From contig JANVCC010000185.1 in assembly GCA_025345505.1 (NCBI GenBank), positions 2,376,767-2,440,766 of the forward strand: a DNA stretch of 64,000 bases. The letters run 5' to 3'. The notes under the pieces are model-generated. The model searched no databases and had not been told where the DNA came from. It saw only the letters and a program-made list of their open reading frames with translations. Both the position numbers and the translations under genes were made by a program. Position 1 is the stretch's first letter. Each line of letters begins with the position of its first letter. Of this stretch, positions 40,501-50,700 are shown in pieces. Source of the DNA: Todiramphus chloris collaris (Eukaryota; Chordata; Aves; Coraciiformes; Alcedinidae).

Positions 40501-43500
40501 GAGACATTGCAGCAGACTGGCAAATGGATTTCTCAAGAATTTTGTAACTTCCAGTAAGAAGATGCATTGCTTTATATGGAGAAGATAGTGAATTAATTAT
40601 CTGTGATCCTCGCTTGGATCTCTTTAGTTACTGCAGGATCTTCAGTTAATGTGCGGTCTTTACTTAATGCATCATCTTCAGTGGAATCAAAAGCACAGAA
40701 TGTAAGGGGAAGAGTAATGGCATAAAATTTGCTCTTTTAAAAAAGAAGTTTACTGCGTCAGTTCTAACCCCCAGGTGGTCCGAGAGCCTTGATGGTCTTC
40801 AAAAGAGATAGAAGCAATTAATTTTCTTTTTTTTTTTATAGTTTTGAAAAGTTTCCAGCATATATTAGAAATCCTGATGAGATCTGGAAGCATGTTACTT
40901 TCCGCTGTTGCTCCAGCCGCTCGAAGTGGCAGAAAGGGGCAATAGCTTCTTCCTTTATTTCCACCCAGGTTTCACAATACTTCCACATTGCTGCAAAGCT
41001 GACAAATTAGAGTGATCCACCAGAATGAAAGGAGGTTGATAATGTCTGCTTGCCAGAAGCAGGCCTCAACATAACTATGTGGGGCAGATGTTCAAAGCTC
41101 TTAACAGCTCTGGGGTGTTTTTTTCTTTTTGCAAACGTTAAAGGACTCTCATTAATTTAGACCTGAATAAATTGAAATTTCTCAGAATACTTCATTGAAA
41201 ATCTTCCCCTGGTTGGAAAGCCACTAACAAACACGCCGCTGAGCTCGTTCCAAAGAGGGCTGTACACCTACAGCTGTTGAATTTAAGCTTACTTCAGTTG
41301 CAAGTTTCATCTGTTTTAACGATCCATTTTCACATCATCTTCAATGGATTTTTTTTGGTACAGGTTTGTTTTTTGTCCTGCCCTGCACAGACAGCTTCAT
41401 CAAGGTTGATATGAGGACCATCTCCTTTGATATTCCTCCCCAGGAGGTGAGTTTGCCCTTCCCTTTGTACCTGCTGAAGTGTTTGCAGAATTGTTTGCAC
41501 TCTCTTTTTTCCTGTCCCCCTCTCAGCATCTTCTGCGGGTTCAGCGTGTTTTGAAGAGTACGTATGTCCTTTAGTAATGTCATTTACTAAGAGAAGATCC
41601 CTGAAATAAAACAAATTGTGCTGTCCTTTAAGGACCAAATAAGATAACTTAATACTGCCTAAGAGCTGGAATGGGAGGGATTTGGAACGAGGACTGCTGG
41701 ACTTCATGCAACATTCTCTAATTGTTTCTGGAAAGTCTGGAAGATTTCCAGAAGCAGCAGTGATCTTTCCCATGCTAATTTGTCCAGCTATATAAACCAG
41801 CTAAAACAATGGGGTGAGATTACTGTGCACATCAAGTGCTATTCATAGCAAGTCAGGGTCATGATCTGCTGCCGTACGTGGGTTTTGTCTACACGTTGCT
41901 TCCACGTCCTGCTGTGCGCGGGGACATCACCAAGGTGTGTCACACCTGATGTCATCTGGTGTCTTTCAGTTTGAAGCTTCTTAAGAACAAAAAAAAAATT
42001 ACTTCTATCTCTAGTCTGGTTTTCCTTGGGCTTCTTAATTGTTTAGCAGAATGTCTCCACAGCATTAAACCAGCTGAACTCAGTGGTGCCAACTCAATGG
42101 ATAACAAAAGAATAAAAACCAACTAGCCCTCTAAAAAAAAATGTAGTGAACAATTATATGTTGATGATTACAACTGTATCCCTTGTGTATCTGGTGTATT
42201 TTGCAAGACAAAGATGCTCGACGCCGCTTGCCTGGTGCATCTGTTTCCTGTCATAGATGCAAGTTGGTTTATTGCTCATCATTAGTTGTAGATTTAGACA
42301 AATGGCAACTGTCATGGTACACTCTGAAGGGTAATTGGTAGAAACCTAATCACTGGCAGGCAAAATGTGCTTGCAGCTGCTGATGTGCCATTAGTGAGGG
42401 AAGCCATCAGTTCTACAGCTTCTCTTTTGGCTTGATTAAATTACTCTCATGGATTGAGGTTTGTTTGTTTGTTTACAGTACACAGAAGCAGAAATAAATT
42501 TTCATTTGTACAACATGATTTCTGTGCATGCCACTCATTTTTTTGTGTGTCTTATGCTATTATGAAAAGCCTAGTAAAATAGGTAGTCTGGGGCAGGGTG
42601 GAACAGGTAAGTCTTGAAGGATAACTAACCCACCTGTCTCTCTTGTCAAATAACAGAACAGTAATTGTCTAACATGGAACTAGGACACCTCTTCTTGTGG
42701 TCCTGTGGCATATTTCAATCTCTTTTGAACTTAACTTTAAAATATAATTAACGTTAATGCTTCTTTGTAGTGTCCCCTCTTCCAAACCTTCAAGACTATC
42801 TGTCTTTATCTTTGTAAATACATCTTTTGCTTAACGTACAAGTGTTGAATTCAATAAGTCACTTTAATCTAGCTCTGAAGGTGTTCAGAAATTGGATTTC
42901 CTCTGCAGCTTGTCTAGAAATCATCTCATAGTCATTTAGTAGCACAAGGTGGCATTTCAATCAGAAACGCCTCCAAGAGGGACAATGACCTGCTAGCTAA
43001 TAGCAGAGCTATTTCTAATGGACTGTTGAGGTAAGGCTGACACCCATGTGGCTGGAGTGGGAGGCAGAACCAATTTGATAAGTCACTAGACCCACCTCAT
43101 ATATACTCATTATTAGCCTTTTTTCTCTGTACAGAAACATCAGATGAGCCTCTCTCAAAAGTTTGCAGCGTGTGCTCTTAACTAGAGTACTGTAACCCCT
43201 GTTGAATGAGTGGTCTCACATTCCCCCACTTAAACAAAATTACTTCATTCTTGGATCCTGTTGTTACCTTGGCCCTTCGTTACACAAACCCCCTGCATTC
43301 CAGGACAGCCAGTCTGGCTCTGACCCGTGTGTTGTTACAGTCTCACTGAAATACAGCAGCGGGGACTTGCCTGGTTGTGAAAGGTTGCTGGTTTCAGGTG
43401 AAGGTCTCCCCAGTGTGAGAGTGGCTGGATTTCTGCGTACGTTGCTTCTGATTGTACTTTCTTCCCTGTCACTTGTATGAATTGCAGATCCCTCTGTGGA

Positions 43501-45344
43501 TTTGAAGGAAAGGGTCAGAAATAGCGTTATGGCAAAGCTAACAGAACAGATTTCTTACTGAGAAGTGTTCTAATCCTGTATTTAGTCTCACCAGAGATAC
43601 ACTGGAAGGTTTGTGTATCTGTAAATAGACACGTTGATGTGCCCCCTACATGTCTAAGACCTTTTGTTTTCAAGACAGTTGCTTTCCTCTGGAAAAACTA
43701 GGAGTTTGAGTAAAACAAATATGTAATTACTTCATAGGTCATTAAATATACACTTCATAATTACCTGTTTTCCCCCTTGCTTTGTAGATCTTGACCAAGG
43801 ACTCCGTGACAGTTAATGTGGACGGAGTGGTTTATTACCGAGTCCAGAATGCCACTCTTGCTGTAGCAAACATCACAAATGCTGACTCTGCCACCCGCCT
43901 TCTAGCACAGACTACTTTGAGGAACGTTCTGGGGACCAAAAACCTTTCTCAGATTCTCTCTGACCGTGAGGAGATCGCACACAGCATGCAGGTACGAGCG
44001 GCTGTCAAACGGTGTTAAGCAGCAGTCTCGTGGATAATGTGGGGTCAGGATTTATTTTACCTTCTAACAATAAGCCAAGCTGTGTTTTGGAGCTTTAGGC
44101 AAAACCCTCTCAAAAGGTACTGGGGTGATGTTGTGTATAATAAAAATGAGCAACCAGTAGGGCTGGCAGGTGGGAATGAGGGATACAGGACAGGAGGGGT
44201 TCCCTGGATCATTGTCAGTACTCCACTGTTGAAGGAAATTATGCCACAGAATTCCTTCACGATGTTAATCAGGCTCTGGTGGGTTTTTTCTTACTTGACA
44301 ACAGTTATGCTTTTATAATTATCAAATCATAATATAAATACTAAAGCCCTTAAAGTCCAAGAACTGTATTATTCTTCAAATTTGGACATTTTTTTGCAGC
44401 CAGATAGATGGCTTAACTTAGTTGTCCTGCCTTCTATAGGCCACGCTTGATGAGGCAACAGATGATTGGGGCATTAAGGTGGAACGTGTGGAGATCAAGG
44501 ATGTGAAATTACCTGTCCAGCTGCAGAGAGCGATGGCTGCAGAGGCAGAAGCTGCCCGGGAGGCGAGAGCTAAGGTAACAACCTCAGCTTGGGGGGTTGG
44601 ATTTATTATGAGTTTTTTTCTTCAGGAATAACGTAATGTGGGTGATTTAGAGGATGAAGATTCTCAGCCAGATTGTGTTGTGCAGGGCAGGGGTTTTGTG
44701 GATTTGTGTCTGTTTGCTCTATTTCATCATGGCTCGTGCAGGTGAGATCTCTTTCAGAAATGCAGAATCTCAATCTTTTACCACACTCTAAGAACAAATC
44801 CTAAACAGGACAATTCTGAGGTTATTACCTGGAGCCTCCACAACAGATTTTGCAAGTAGAACAAATGCACCTGCTGCATTTTCAAGACGTGGTGCCAGCT
44901 GCTGTGACCTGGCATCCTGATAGGGGATGGGAGGGGAATAGGCAGGCAGGGCCTGGAGAGCAGAGGGGAATTGCACACGGCTGAGCAAGAGAAAAGGCAG
45001 AACTGGGGGAGGAACACGGGCAGGGGAGGTCACTTGATCAAAGCAATGAGCAGTGCCTGGTTTATGACTTAAGGCTGAAATCATCCTACAGACTTGTAGT
45101 TTATTACCATGCCAGAATGAATTCCATTTCAGTCCTTTCGCTTCCCCAGGTAATTGCAGCCGAGGGTGAAATGAACGCTTCCAGGGCCCTGAAAGAGGCC
45201 TCCATGGTTATCACAGAGTCCCCTGCTGCTCTTCAGCTTCGTTACCTGCAGACCTTGACCACCATCGCTGCAGAAAAGAACTCCACCATCGTCTTCCCCT
45301 TGCCCATCAATATGCTGCAGGGCCTCCTGGGCGACAGTCGCTAG
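34546..45344 (+). CDS. STOM: Stomatin, integral membrane SPFH-domain protein (7 coding exons, 280 aa)
   Basis: Coding exons are 34546-34594, 39362-39465, 40362-40434, 41364-41446, 43788-43991, 44440-44574 and 45150-45344. They sum to 843 nt, every junction is GT-AG and the frame closes at each one. Stomatin is a monotopic hairpin protein of plasma-membrane rafts that oligomerises and modulates ion channels and glucose transport. Seen here: a short polar N-terminus (1-25), then Cys26 beside a hydrophobic loop (about 26-50) with Pro43 in its middle. These match the palmitoylated Cys30 and hairpin Pro47 of human stomatin. The SPFH/PHB domain (about 52-240) includes the [10 protein letters not shown] and [20 protein letters not shown] stretches. 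A coiled-coil-like [12 protein letters not shown] segment follows, and the oligomerisation/raft segment [14 protein letters not shown] lies near the end. Human stomatin is 288 aa; the difference is in exon 1 and the last residues. The start has a strong Kozak context (A at -3, G at +4) inside a CpG island. The gene converges on GSN. Confidence 0.97.
34862..34927 (+). repeat. Short GC-rich tandem repeat in STOM intron 1
   Basis: Four imperfect copies of a unit resembling CCCGGTGTGCCCG with variable TTC/GCC spacers lie about 270 bases inside intron 1, still within the CpG island. It looks like a small minisatellite. Confidence 0.7.
34998..35030 (+). repeat. Poly-T tract in STOM intron 1
   Basis: Twelve T, then GC, then nineteen T, at the downstream edge of the CpG island. 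It is a simple repeat. It could be the reverse-oriented tail of an old retroposed element, but no body is recognisable. Confidence 0.8.
39362..39465 (+). CDS. STOM: STOM coding exon 2 (residues 17-51)
   Basis: Acceptor ttctttcag and donor AAG|gtaaaa. It carries the CGWIL motif with the candidate palmitoylated Cys26 and the hydrophobic hairpin with Pro43, ending at IWLCIK. This is the membrane-inserting part of the protein. Confidence 0.96.
39799..39870 (+). repeat. Degenerate GT-rich tract in STOM intron 2
   Basis: An irregular GTGTGT-rich stretch follows the purine/pyrimidine run after exon 2. It looks like a decayed (GT)n microsatellite. Confidence 0.55.
40362..40434 (+). CDS. STOM: STOM coding exon 3 (residues 52-75)
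   Basis: Acceptor tttcttacag and donor CCG-G|gtacgt. It encodes [20 protein letters not shown] and the following AKGPG, the conserved start of the SPFH/PHB domain. It ends one base into a glycine codon. Confidence 0.97.
41364..41446 (+). CDS. STOM: STOM coding exon 4 (residues 76-103)
   Basis: Acceptor ttttggtacag and donor GAG|gtgagt. It encodes [19 protein letters not shown] and the following ISFDIPPQE, which is nearly identical to mammalian stomatin. Confidence 0.97.
41447..43787 (+). other. STOM: STOM intron 4, non-coding
   Basis: A 2.3 kb intron of AT-rich sequence between exons 4 and 5. No repeat family, RNA gene or extra exon could be supported. Confidence 0.75.
43788..43991 (+). CDS. 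STOM: STOM coding exon 5 (residues 104-171)
   Basis: Acceptor tgctttgtag and donor CAG|gtacga. This is the longest exon, at 68 codons, and forms the core of the SPFH domain from ILTKDSV through [13 protein letters not shown] and [12 protein letters not shown] to EEIAHSMQ. Confidence 0.98.
44440..44574 (+). CDS. STOM: STOM coding exon 6 (residues 172-216)
   Basis: Acceptor ccttctatag and donor AAG|gtaaca. It encodes the [16 protein letters not shown] motif and the alanine/glutamate-rich helix [12 protein letters not shown] that is typical of stomatin-family proteins. Confidence 0.98.
45150..45344 (+). CDS. STOM: STOM coding exon 7 (residues 217-280, stop TAG)
   Basis: Acceptor cttccccag. It encodes [18 protein letters not shown] through the [14 protein letters not shown] oligomerisation segment, ending GLLGDSR and TAG. 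The tail is about four residues shorter than in human. Confidence 0.97.
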   Translation, partial: VIAAEGEMNASRALKEASMVITESPAALQLRYLQTLTTIAAEKNSTIVFPLPINMLQGLLGDSR

Positions 45345-45683
45345 GCAGAGTGGGAGGAGAGAAGCTGGGCTGGGGGTTTTCCTACAGCAACTGTTCCCAC
45401 CACCCAATCCCCTGTGCATTTCATAGTTTATGGCGGCGTTAAAGTTATACTGAGTGTTGTAGAGCTTATAGGTAATGTTTGTGAATATGGACAATCTATG
45501 TATCTGAAATTGAAAACCTCTCCAAATGAGTACAGGCAAGTTGTGATCTTCAGTAAGAATGTATTCATACTGTCCTGGATGGGACAGCTTTAATCTGTGA
45601 CCTCCTATTTTCAAACTAGTAGAGAAAAGCTTTTGTGGTGTAGATGAGATGATCCAACATCAGGCAAGAGAAGTATTCCTTTT

Positions 45684-45689
45684 AATAAA
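45684..45689 (+). terminator. STOM: Proximal AATAAA poly(A) signal candidate, STOM
   Basis: Canonical AATAAA 340 bases after the STOM stop codon. Use of this site would give a short 3' UTR of about 0.36 kb. Confidence 0.5.
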
Positions 45690-46944
45690 TGGGTCTGCAG
45701 CCCTGCGAGGGAAGCAGAACAGCCCTCCCTGTATTCCCTGGTGACAGAGTCATGGGGTTGCTCTCATGGGGACTGGTTCTCTAGCTTACACAAGGACCAG
45801 TAATGGAAATTGATACAGAACTTTTTTTCTGCCACACCAAGATGGCATCAACATGCTGTAGCTGTGGATACAAATACAATATGCTTGCACTCACCAGAGC
45901 TGTTGTGGTGTTACACCCGTATAGATTTATACTTCTTTAAAGCACTGAAAAGTTGTGTCTGTCTTGCATCTATCTCTCTTAAAATAGATTTTAAAAAAGC
46001 CAGAGTGCTGACTCCTGCATTTTGTGCAGGTCTAAGACCTGCTTCTCTAGAAGTAAGATCTCTGTAACTAATGGGGTGGTGATGTTTTAACAGAAGATGC
46101 TGTATGGTTTATACCTCTGTTCTAACAACTCAGTGATTTACCTGTTGATGTTGCTTCTGAGCAGGCCTGGAGTAGTTGTTGTGATACCAAGGCCTTCTAC
46201 TTGATACCAAAAGGATGTTCTCTTCAGTTCATGTAGCCTTGAGCTGTCTGTTAAACTGTTAGTTTGTTACATGCATCCGTCAGTCTGTATTTGTACGTTG
46301 AACTTGTAGATGTAATTACAGATTAAAATGAGAAGAATTAGTCTGGGGGGGACACACACGACTCTTCAGGCTACCACCATCACTGGGTTTGGCATCTGGC
46401 CTTTAATTAGTGGGAGGTGGCAATGAAAACAAAAAGCCAAGATCAAAGAGGTTGGTGCCGTTCTCACATGGGCCAGCATAAAGTTCCTATCTTGTTTTTT
46501 ATCACCTTTCTGTGATGATCAGTTCTGTATTTACAGGTATTTTAGTAAGGACAAGGTCTGTTTTCCTGTGCCTTGAGACGCTGTGCCTTTGTCACTGTTA
46601 GGATGAGATGCTCTGAGCTAACTGGTGCTGCTTCTCTTCTGCCTGTTTGCTGTGAATTGTTTTTCTTCCTCTGCATTGTAACAGCAATATACCTGTCTGT
46701 ACTTCAGTTCATGTGAGCTGAGCTTGAATTTTTACTGGGAAAGGGGGGAGAAACATGGTTAACAAAGCTGCAGTAATTAGCATTACTGTGCTCACATGCT
46801 TGGAGCAGGAAACAGTAACCGCACAGCTTGAGGTTAGTCCTCGGGGAGGACGAGTGGATCTGTAACTCCCACTGTCACTGCCGTAGATGGGCACCCCTGG
46901 GAATTCTTGTTGACACCAGGAGCACGCTTTTTGCTCTCATGTTG

Positions 46945-46950
46945 AATAAA
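46945..46950 (+). terminator. STOM: Distal AATAAA poly(A) signal candidate, STOM
   Basis: Canonical AATAAA 1.6 kb after the stop and about 290 bases from the opposing GSN signal. A T-rich stretch follows. It is the last good + strand signal before GSN begins. Confidence 0.5.
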
Positions 46951-47235
46951 AAAACATGCTGTTTACTAAGGAGTGACTTTCTGAAAGTTTTACTGTTAAT
47001 TTGTCAGCATCTTAAGTGCTAATTCTAGGGAGGGGAAGGCAAAACAATCCCAAAACCCCAAGAATCTGTAAACATTTAGTAGAAAGTACATGTGCAAAAG
47101 GTGGCACAAAGAAGATTTCATTTTCTAAAGTATATTTGTTTCAAACAAGTTTAAATGTGGGATCTACAGGTTCTGTTTCATGTTTTCTTCATCAAAACAA
47201 ACCCCACCATTTCTGTTCACGTGTTCCATACAAGC

Positions 47236-47241
47236 TTTATT
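47236..47241 (-). terminator. GSN: AATAAA poly(A) signal candidate, GSN
   Basis: TTTATT on the given strand reads AATAAA in the GSN direction, about 390 bases after the stop codon across the assembly gap. It is the first canonical signal downstream of GSN. Confidence 0.65.
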
Positions 47242-47414
47242 GTATTAAATATAATCAAAGCAAGGAGTAGGGTCAATGACTGGTCATGATTGTTTTTGGT
47301 AATTATTGCACAGCTAATTGGCTATTAACATCATTGCCTTGTCAACATGCATCCTGCAGGAGGAAGCAGTTCTTGAAGGCATTGAAGGCACTAAACTTGC
47401 TCCACTCAAACCAC

Positions 47415-47444
47415 AAAAAAAAAAGGGGGGGGGGGGGGGGGGGG
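47415..47444 (+). repeat. A10-G20 homopolymer tracts at the gap edge
   Basis: Ten A followed by twenty G, running into the gap. On the GSN sense strand this is C20 followed by T10, within the 3' UTR. Confidence 0.95.
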
Positions 47445-47544
47445 NNNNNNNNNNNNNNNNNNNNNNNNNNNNNNNNNNNNNNNNNNNNNNNNNNNNNNNN
47501 NNNNNNNNNNNNNNNNNNNNNNNNNNNNNNNNNNNNNNNNNNNN
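47445..47544. other. Assembly gap, 100 N
   Basis: Exactly 100 unknown bases, a conventional placeholder length for a gap of unknown size. It starts directly after A10 then G20 and is followed about 30 bases later by another G-rich run. This suggests that sequencing or assembly failed in a homopolymer/G-quadruplex region. Confidence 0.98.
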
Positions 47545-47578
47545 CTAACAGTTACGATATAGTCCACCTAAGAAAGAA

Positions 47579-47612
47579 GGGTGGAGGGGGGGTGGGGGGG
47601 GGGCGGGGGGAA
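47579..47612 (+). repeat. G-rich tract (G-quadruplex-like) just after GSN stop
   Basis: G runs of 5 to 10 broken by single T, A or C, ending about 17 bases from the GSN stop codon. The tract can form a G-quadruplex on this strand. In the GSN mRNA it is a C-rich tract of the kind bound by PCBP/hnRNP K proteins. Confidence 0.85.
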
Positions 47613-47628
47613 GAAAAACCCATGTTAC

Positions 47629-47798
47629 TCAGACATCCACATCTGCCATTGCTCTCTCTAGAGGATCCACAGCCCAGTAGTCATCATCCCAGCCCAGGAA
47701 CCAGCCAGAGAAGGTTGGTGGCTCAAACCCTTGCTTGACAACGGTGACGGGAGTTCTCTTGTCGCGGCTGGCCGGGTCCGTTTCAATGTACCGCTTAG
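47629..47798 (-). CDS. GSN: GSN last coding exon 17 (residues 675-730, stop TGA)
   Basis: Acceptor gtgttctcag. It encodes [39 protein letters not shown] and the C-terminal latch helix [13 protein letters not shown], then TGA at 47631-47629. The DNA immediately beyond is C-rich in the sense direction. Confidence 0.97.
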
Positions 47799-50700
47799 CT
47801 GAGAACACACAAGGAGAAGGACAGCTCATAGAGTGCAAGTCTTGCAGAGCAACTGCTGAAACAGTTTAGCTAAATGGATGTTAAAGATGCAATTTCAGAT
47901 TGTTCATTTAAACAAAAAAAAGCCCCTGCCATGCGCTTTCACTCTATGGTTTTATCTCCACCTGTTAGAAGGCTGGCACTTGTTTGTAGAGAACTGACAC
48001 CAGGATCTCTGATCACAACACTGAATTTTCTGTTGTGGTTATGATATGTTTCTCAGTATATTAAACTGCCTGCCTTATGGTCAGAGAGCAGGGAAATAAG
48101 AAATGGTTAGTTCAGAGTGGAAAAAGTGATGTTACCAGATTTCAATGCCTCGGTCTTTTCCTCTTCTTGGGCATCTTTCCCAATCCATACAAAGACCTAA
48201 AGATAAAATCCCCATATGAATTATTTCAGCCACAGTTCTCTTTTTGTATCATTTATCCTTTCACAGTCTCAGTGAACAGTGTGACACACAAGAACACGCT
48301 GGTGTTTGTGGGCCCAGACTGTCGACCTATGTGACTTGGTAGATAACAAGAAGCTTTTTGATTGTTTATCTACATAAATTCTAGATACATTAACTATACA
48401 CTAGCTTAACATCTGGAAAAAATAGCAGGTGTTGGAACATTCTTATATAAGCCATAGAAATATGTTGCCTTCTGGCTGATCTACACACAATCTGCTACTG
48501 AAAAAGCACAGCAACCTTGTCAGTGTGTTAAACTGCTGAATCCTGAGAGTAGCTCCCAGTCCCCTCCAGCTGGGGCCAGGATGCTGCCCTCGGGCAGCGC
48601 ACACGAGACACAACAGCCTCTGTTCTTCAGCCCTTGAGCTGATCAAACAAGTGGCAGGACACTGACTTTTCTCGGTTCTGGGCCTAATTTTTCAATGTCA
48701 CCAGTGAGGTGATTTGTTCTCAGGCCTGAGGGTGAAAGGACTCTGCAATACAACTTTTCAGCTGTTGTTACTTGGGTCTCAATTTAGAGCAAATTTGTGC
48801 CAGTTCTTTGCTCCTCTCATCACTTGATAAACGTCTCGTACCTGATCCCATGTGTCAAGGAGCATAACATCATCTGTAGCAAGGTCATCCTGAGTCAGAT
48901 CTCCAGGAACTTCTTCAATCTGGAAAACAAAAGGTTAAGATGAGCACATACTTCAAATGCTATTTCGCCTTTACAGGAGAGATCCTGTTCACATCAGCTC
49001 CAGTTTCACCTCTTGTTGGTAGGATGCATTAATAAGCGAGACATCGGCACGGTACTTGTGCAGCTCAGGCTGTCACGGAAGTGTTCTTAGACCACAGAAT
49101 ACAAAAATCAGTCTCTGTCTACCCAAAGAAACTGTCCTTAACTCATGCTCAAGACTTGTAATGCTGCCTCTACTTTAACTACGAGTTAAAATCTGAGGCA
49201 TCTGAATGCAAGTTGTTAACCAGGGCAGAACCAGTGTGATCCTTCAGGAAGTCGCTGTGCAGACACAACAGTGCAGCAGAATGAGCTGCTGTCTGCAGAA
49301 AAAAACAGTTCTGATGCCTTCCTTCTGGAGGCAAAGCCACCGAGGAAAATGAGATGCAACAGCCTGTTGGGTTGGGGCTGAGTTTCTCCCAGCTTTGTCA
49401 GATGGATGTTGAATTAACTGACTATCTTAGATACTCACAGTGAAGCGTCCACTCTTGTTGGAGCATGCAAAAAGACGAGGGGGGTGAGCATCCATCTTCT
49501 TGTCCTTCAGACGGGGAGAAGTACGGTACGGAGCTTTTCCACCCAAAGCTGCCCAGAAATTATCTGAAAAAGAGAGAGTGATGCTCCAACTAGTCATGGA
49601 AAGCACAGCAGCAGTATGGTTTGGGTAGGGCCTGAAGCACTCCTCTGTGTCAGAAAGTCCCAAAGGCCTACAAAGATGAGTGTGCTGTTACACATAATGG
49701 AGATACTTTGGAGAAGCCCCCTGTGCCTATGTCCACATTTCCTTCTTCTGGGAGACAAAAGAAAATAGCCATGAAATAGTTACTAGGAATGTGCAGCTAC
49801 ATAGAAACCTTCTCGTACTCCACTGTGCCTCCCTTACCTGGCTCTCTGCCCTCAGAAACCTGTACTGGGCGAGCTCCCAGTATCTTCAGCAGCTCCTGTG
49901 CTCCTGATTTCTCTGCATCACTGGCTCCTTGGCCCACCCAAAGGTAAGCAGCAGAGGGAGTTTTCAGGACAAAGGCATCGTTGGAGTTCAGCTGACTGGC
50001 AGTAGGATCCAGCTGAAAAGAGGGAACATTGCACATGTCGGATGTAATTGTCCTTCACACAGAGCCCATTATTTCAAACTAAAAATCAGTGCCTATCATT
50101 GCATAAACTGCAAACAAGATATTCCATAGGAGCACGCTGGGCTGTAAGATACCTTCTAGAGTTGCCTGTATCTGAGTGACGAGTTAATCATACGACAAGA
50201 GTCAATAAATGTGTGTGTAATCCACAGATAGACGTGACCTATGGCAAGAATATTCTGCCAGTGTTCATGGTTATGACAGGAGATGTTAGGACTTGCTGCG
50301 GAGACCGTTGTGGAGCGGTATCCGAGCTGCTGAGGCTGATCAATCATTAACATCATTTCCTCTGTGTTAACAAGGACAGGCGGTCTTGAAGCTAGAAACT
50401 TAGGAAGTTGCCACAGACATAAACCTCTTGCCTCACCTGTAGCTACTGAATAGGATTTTGTCTCTTTTGTTGTTGCAAGGTTTTTACTGCACGTGTGTTT
50501 TCTTTCAAAGGAGTGGGGTGGGATCTTAACCCCTGTCATGGCACAAGTTGTCTTAGCACAGAGGGCATTTAGTGCTTCCTGTCTTCAGCACTTGTCACAC
50601 AGGTCTAGGACAAGACACAAGGACCTAGTGGTTTTCAATGGTTTGGAAAGTATCACAGTATTATTCCAGGTGCAGCATCTATTGGGGACTTCAAGGAAAA

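Larger units (their letters stand above)
45345..46970 (+). other. STOM: Probable STOM 3' UTR
   Basis: The unique sequence after the stop codon has no coding potential. It holds AATAAA at 45684-45689, ATTAAA at 46322-46327 and AATAAA at 46945-46950. Mammalian STOM transcripts have a long 3' UTR, so extension to the distal signal (about 1.6 kb) is plausible. The end point is inferred. Confidence 0.6.
47220..47628 (-). other. GSN: GSN 3' UTR, interrupted by an assembly gap
   Basis: Sequence between the GSN stop codon and the AATAAA at 47241-47236. In transcript sense it is strongly C-rich on both sides of a 100-base gap (see the separate entries). True length is unknown because of the gap. Confidence 0.7.

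Noticed and set aside
47286..47738. Open frame running across the N gap
   Set aside because: The middle is unknown sequence and the downstream part is antisense to the last GSN exon.
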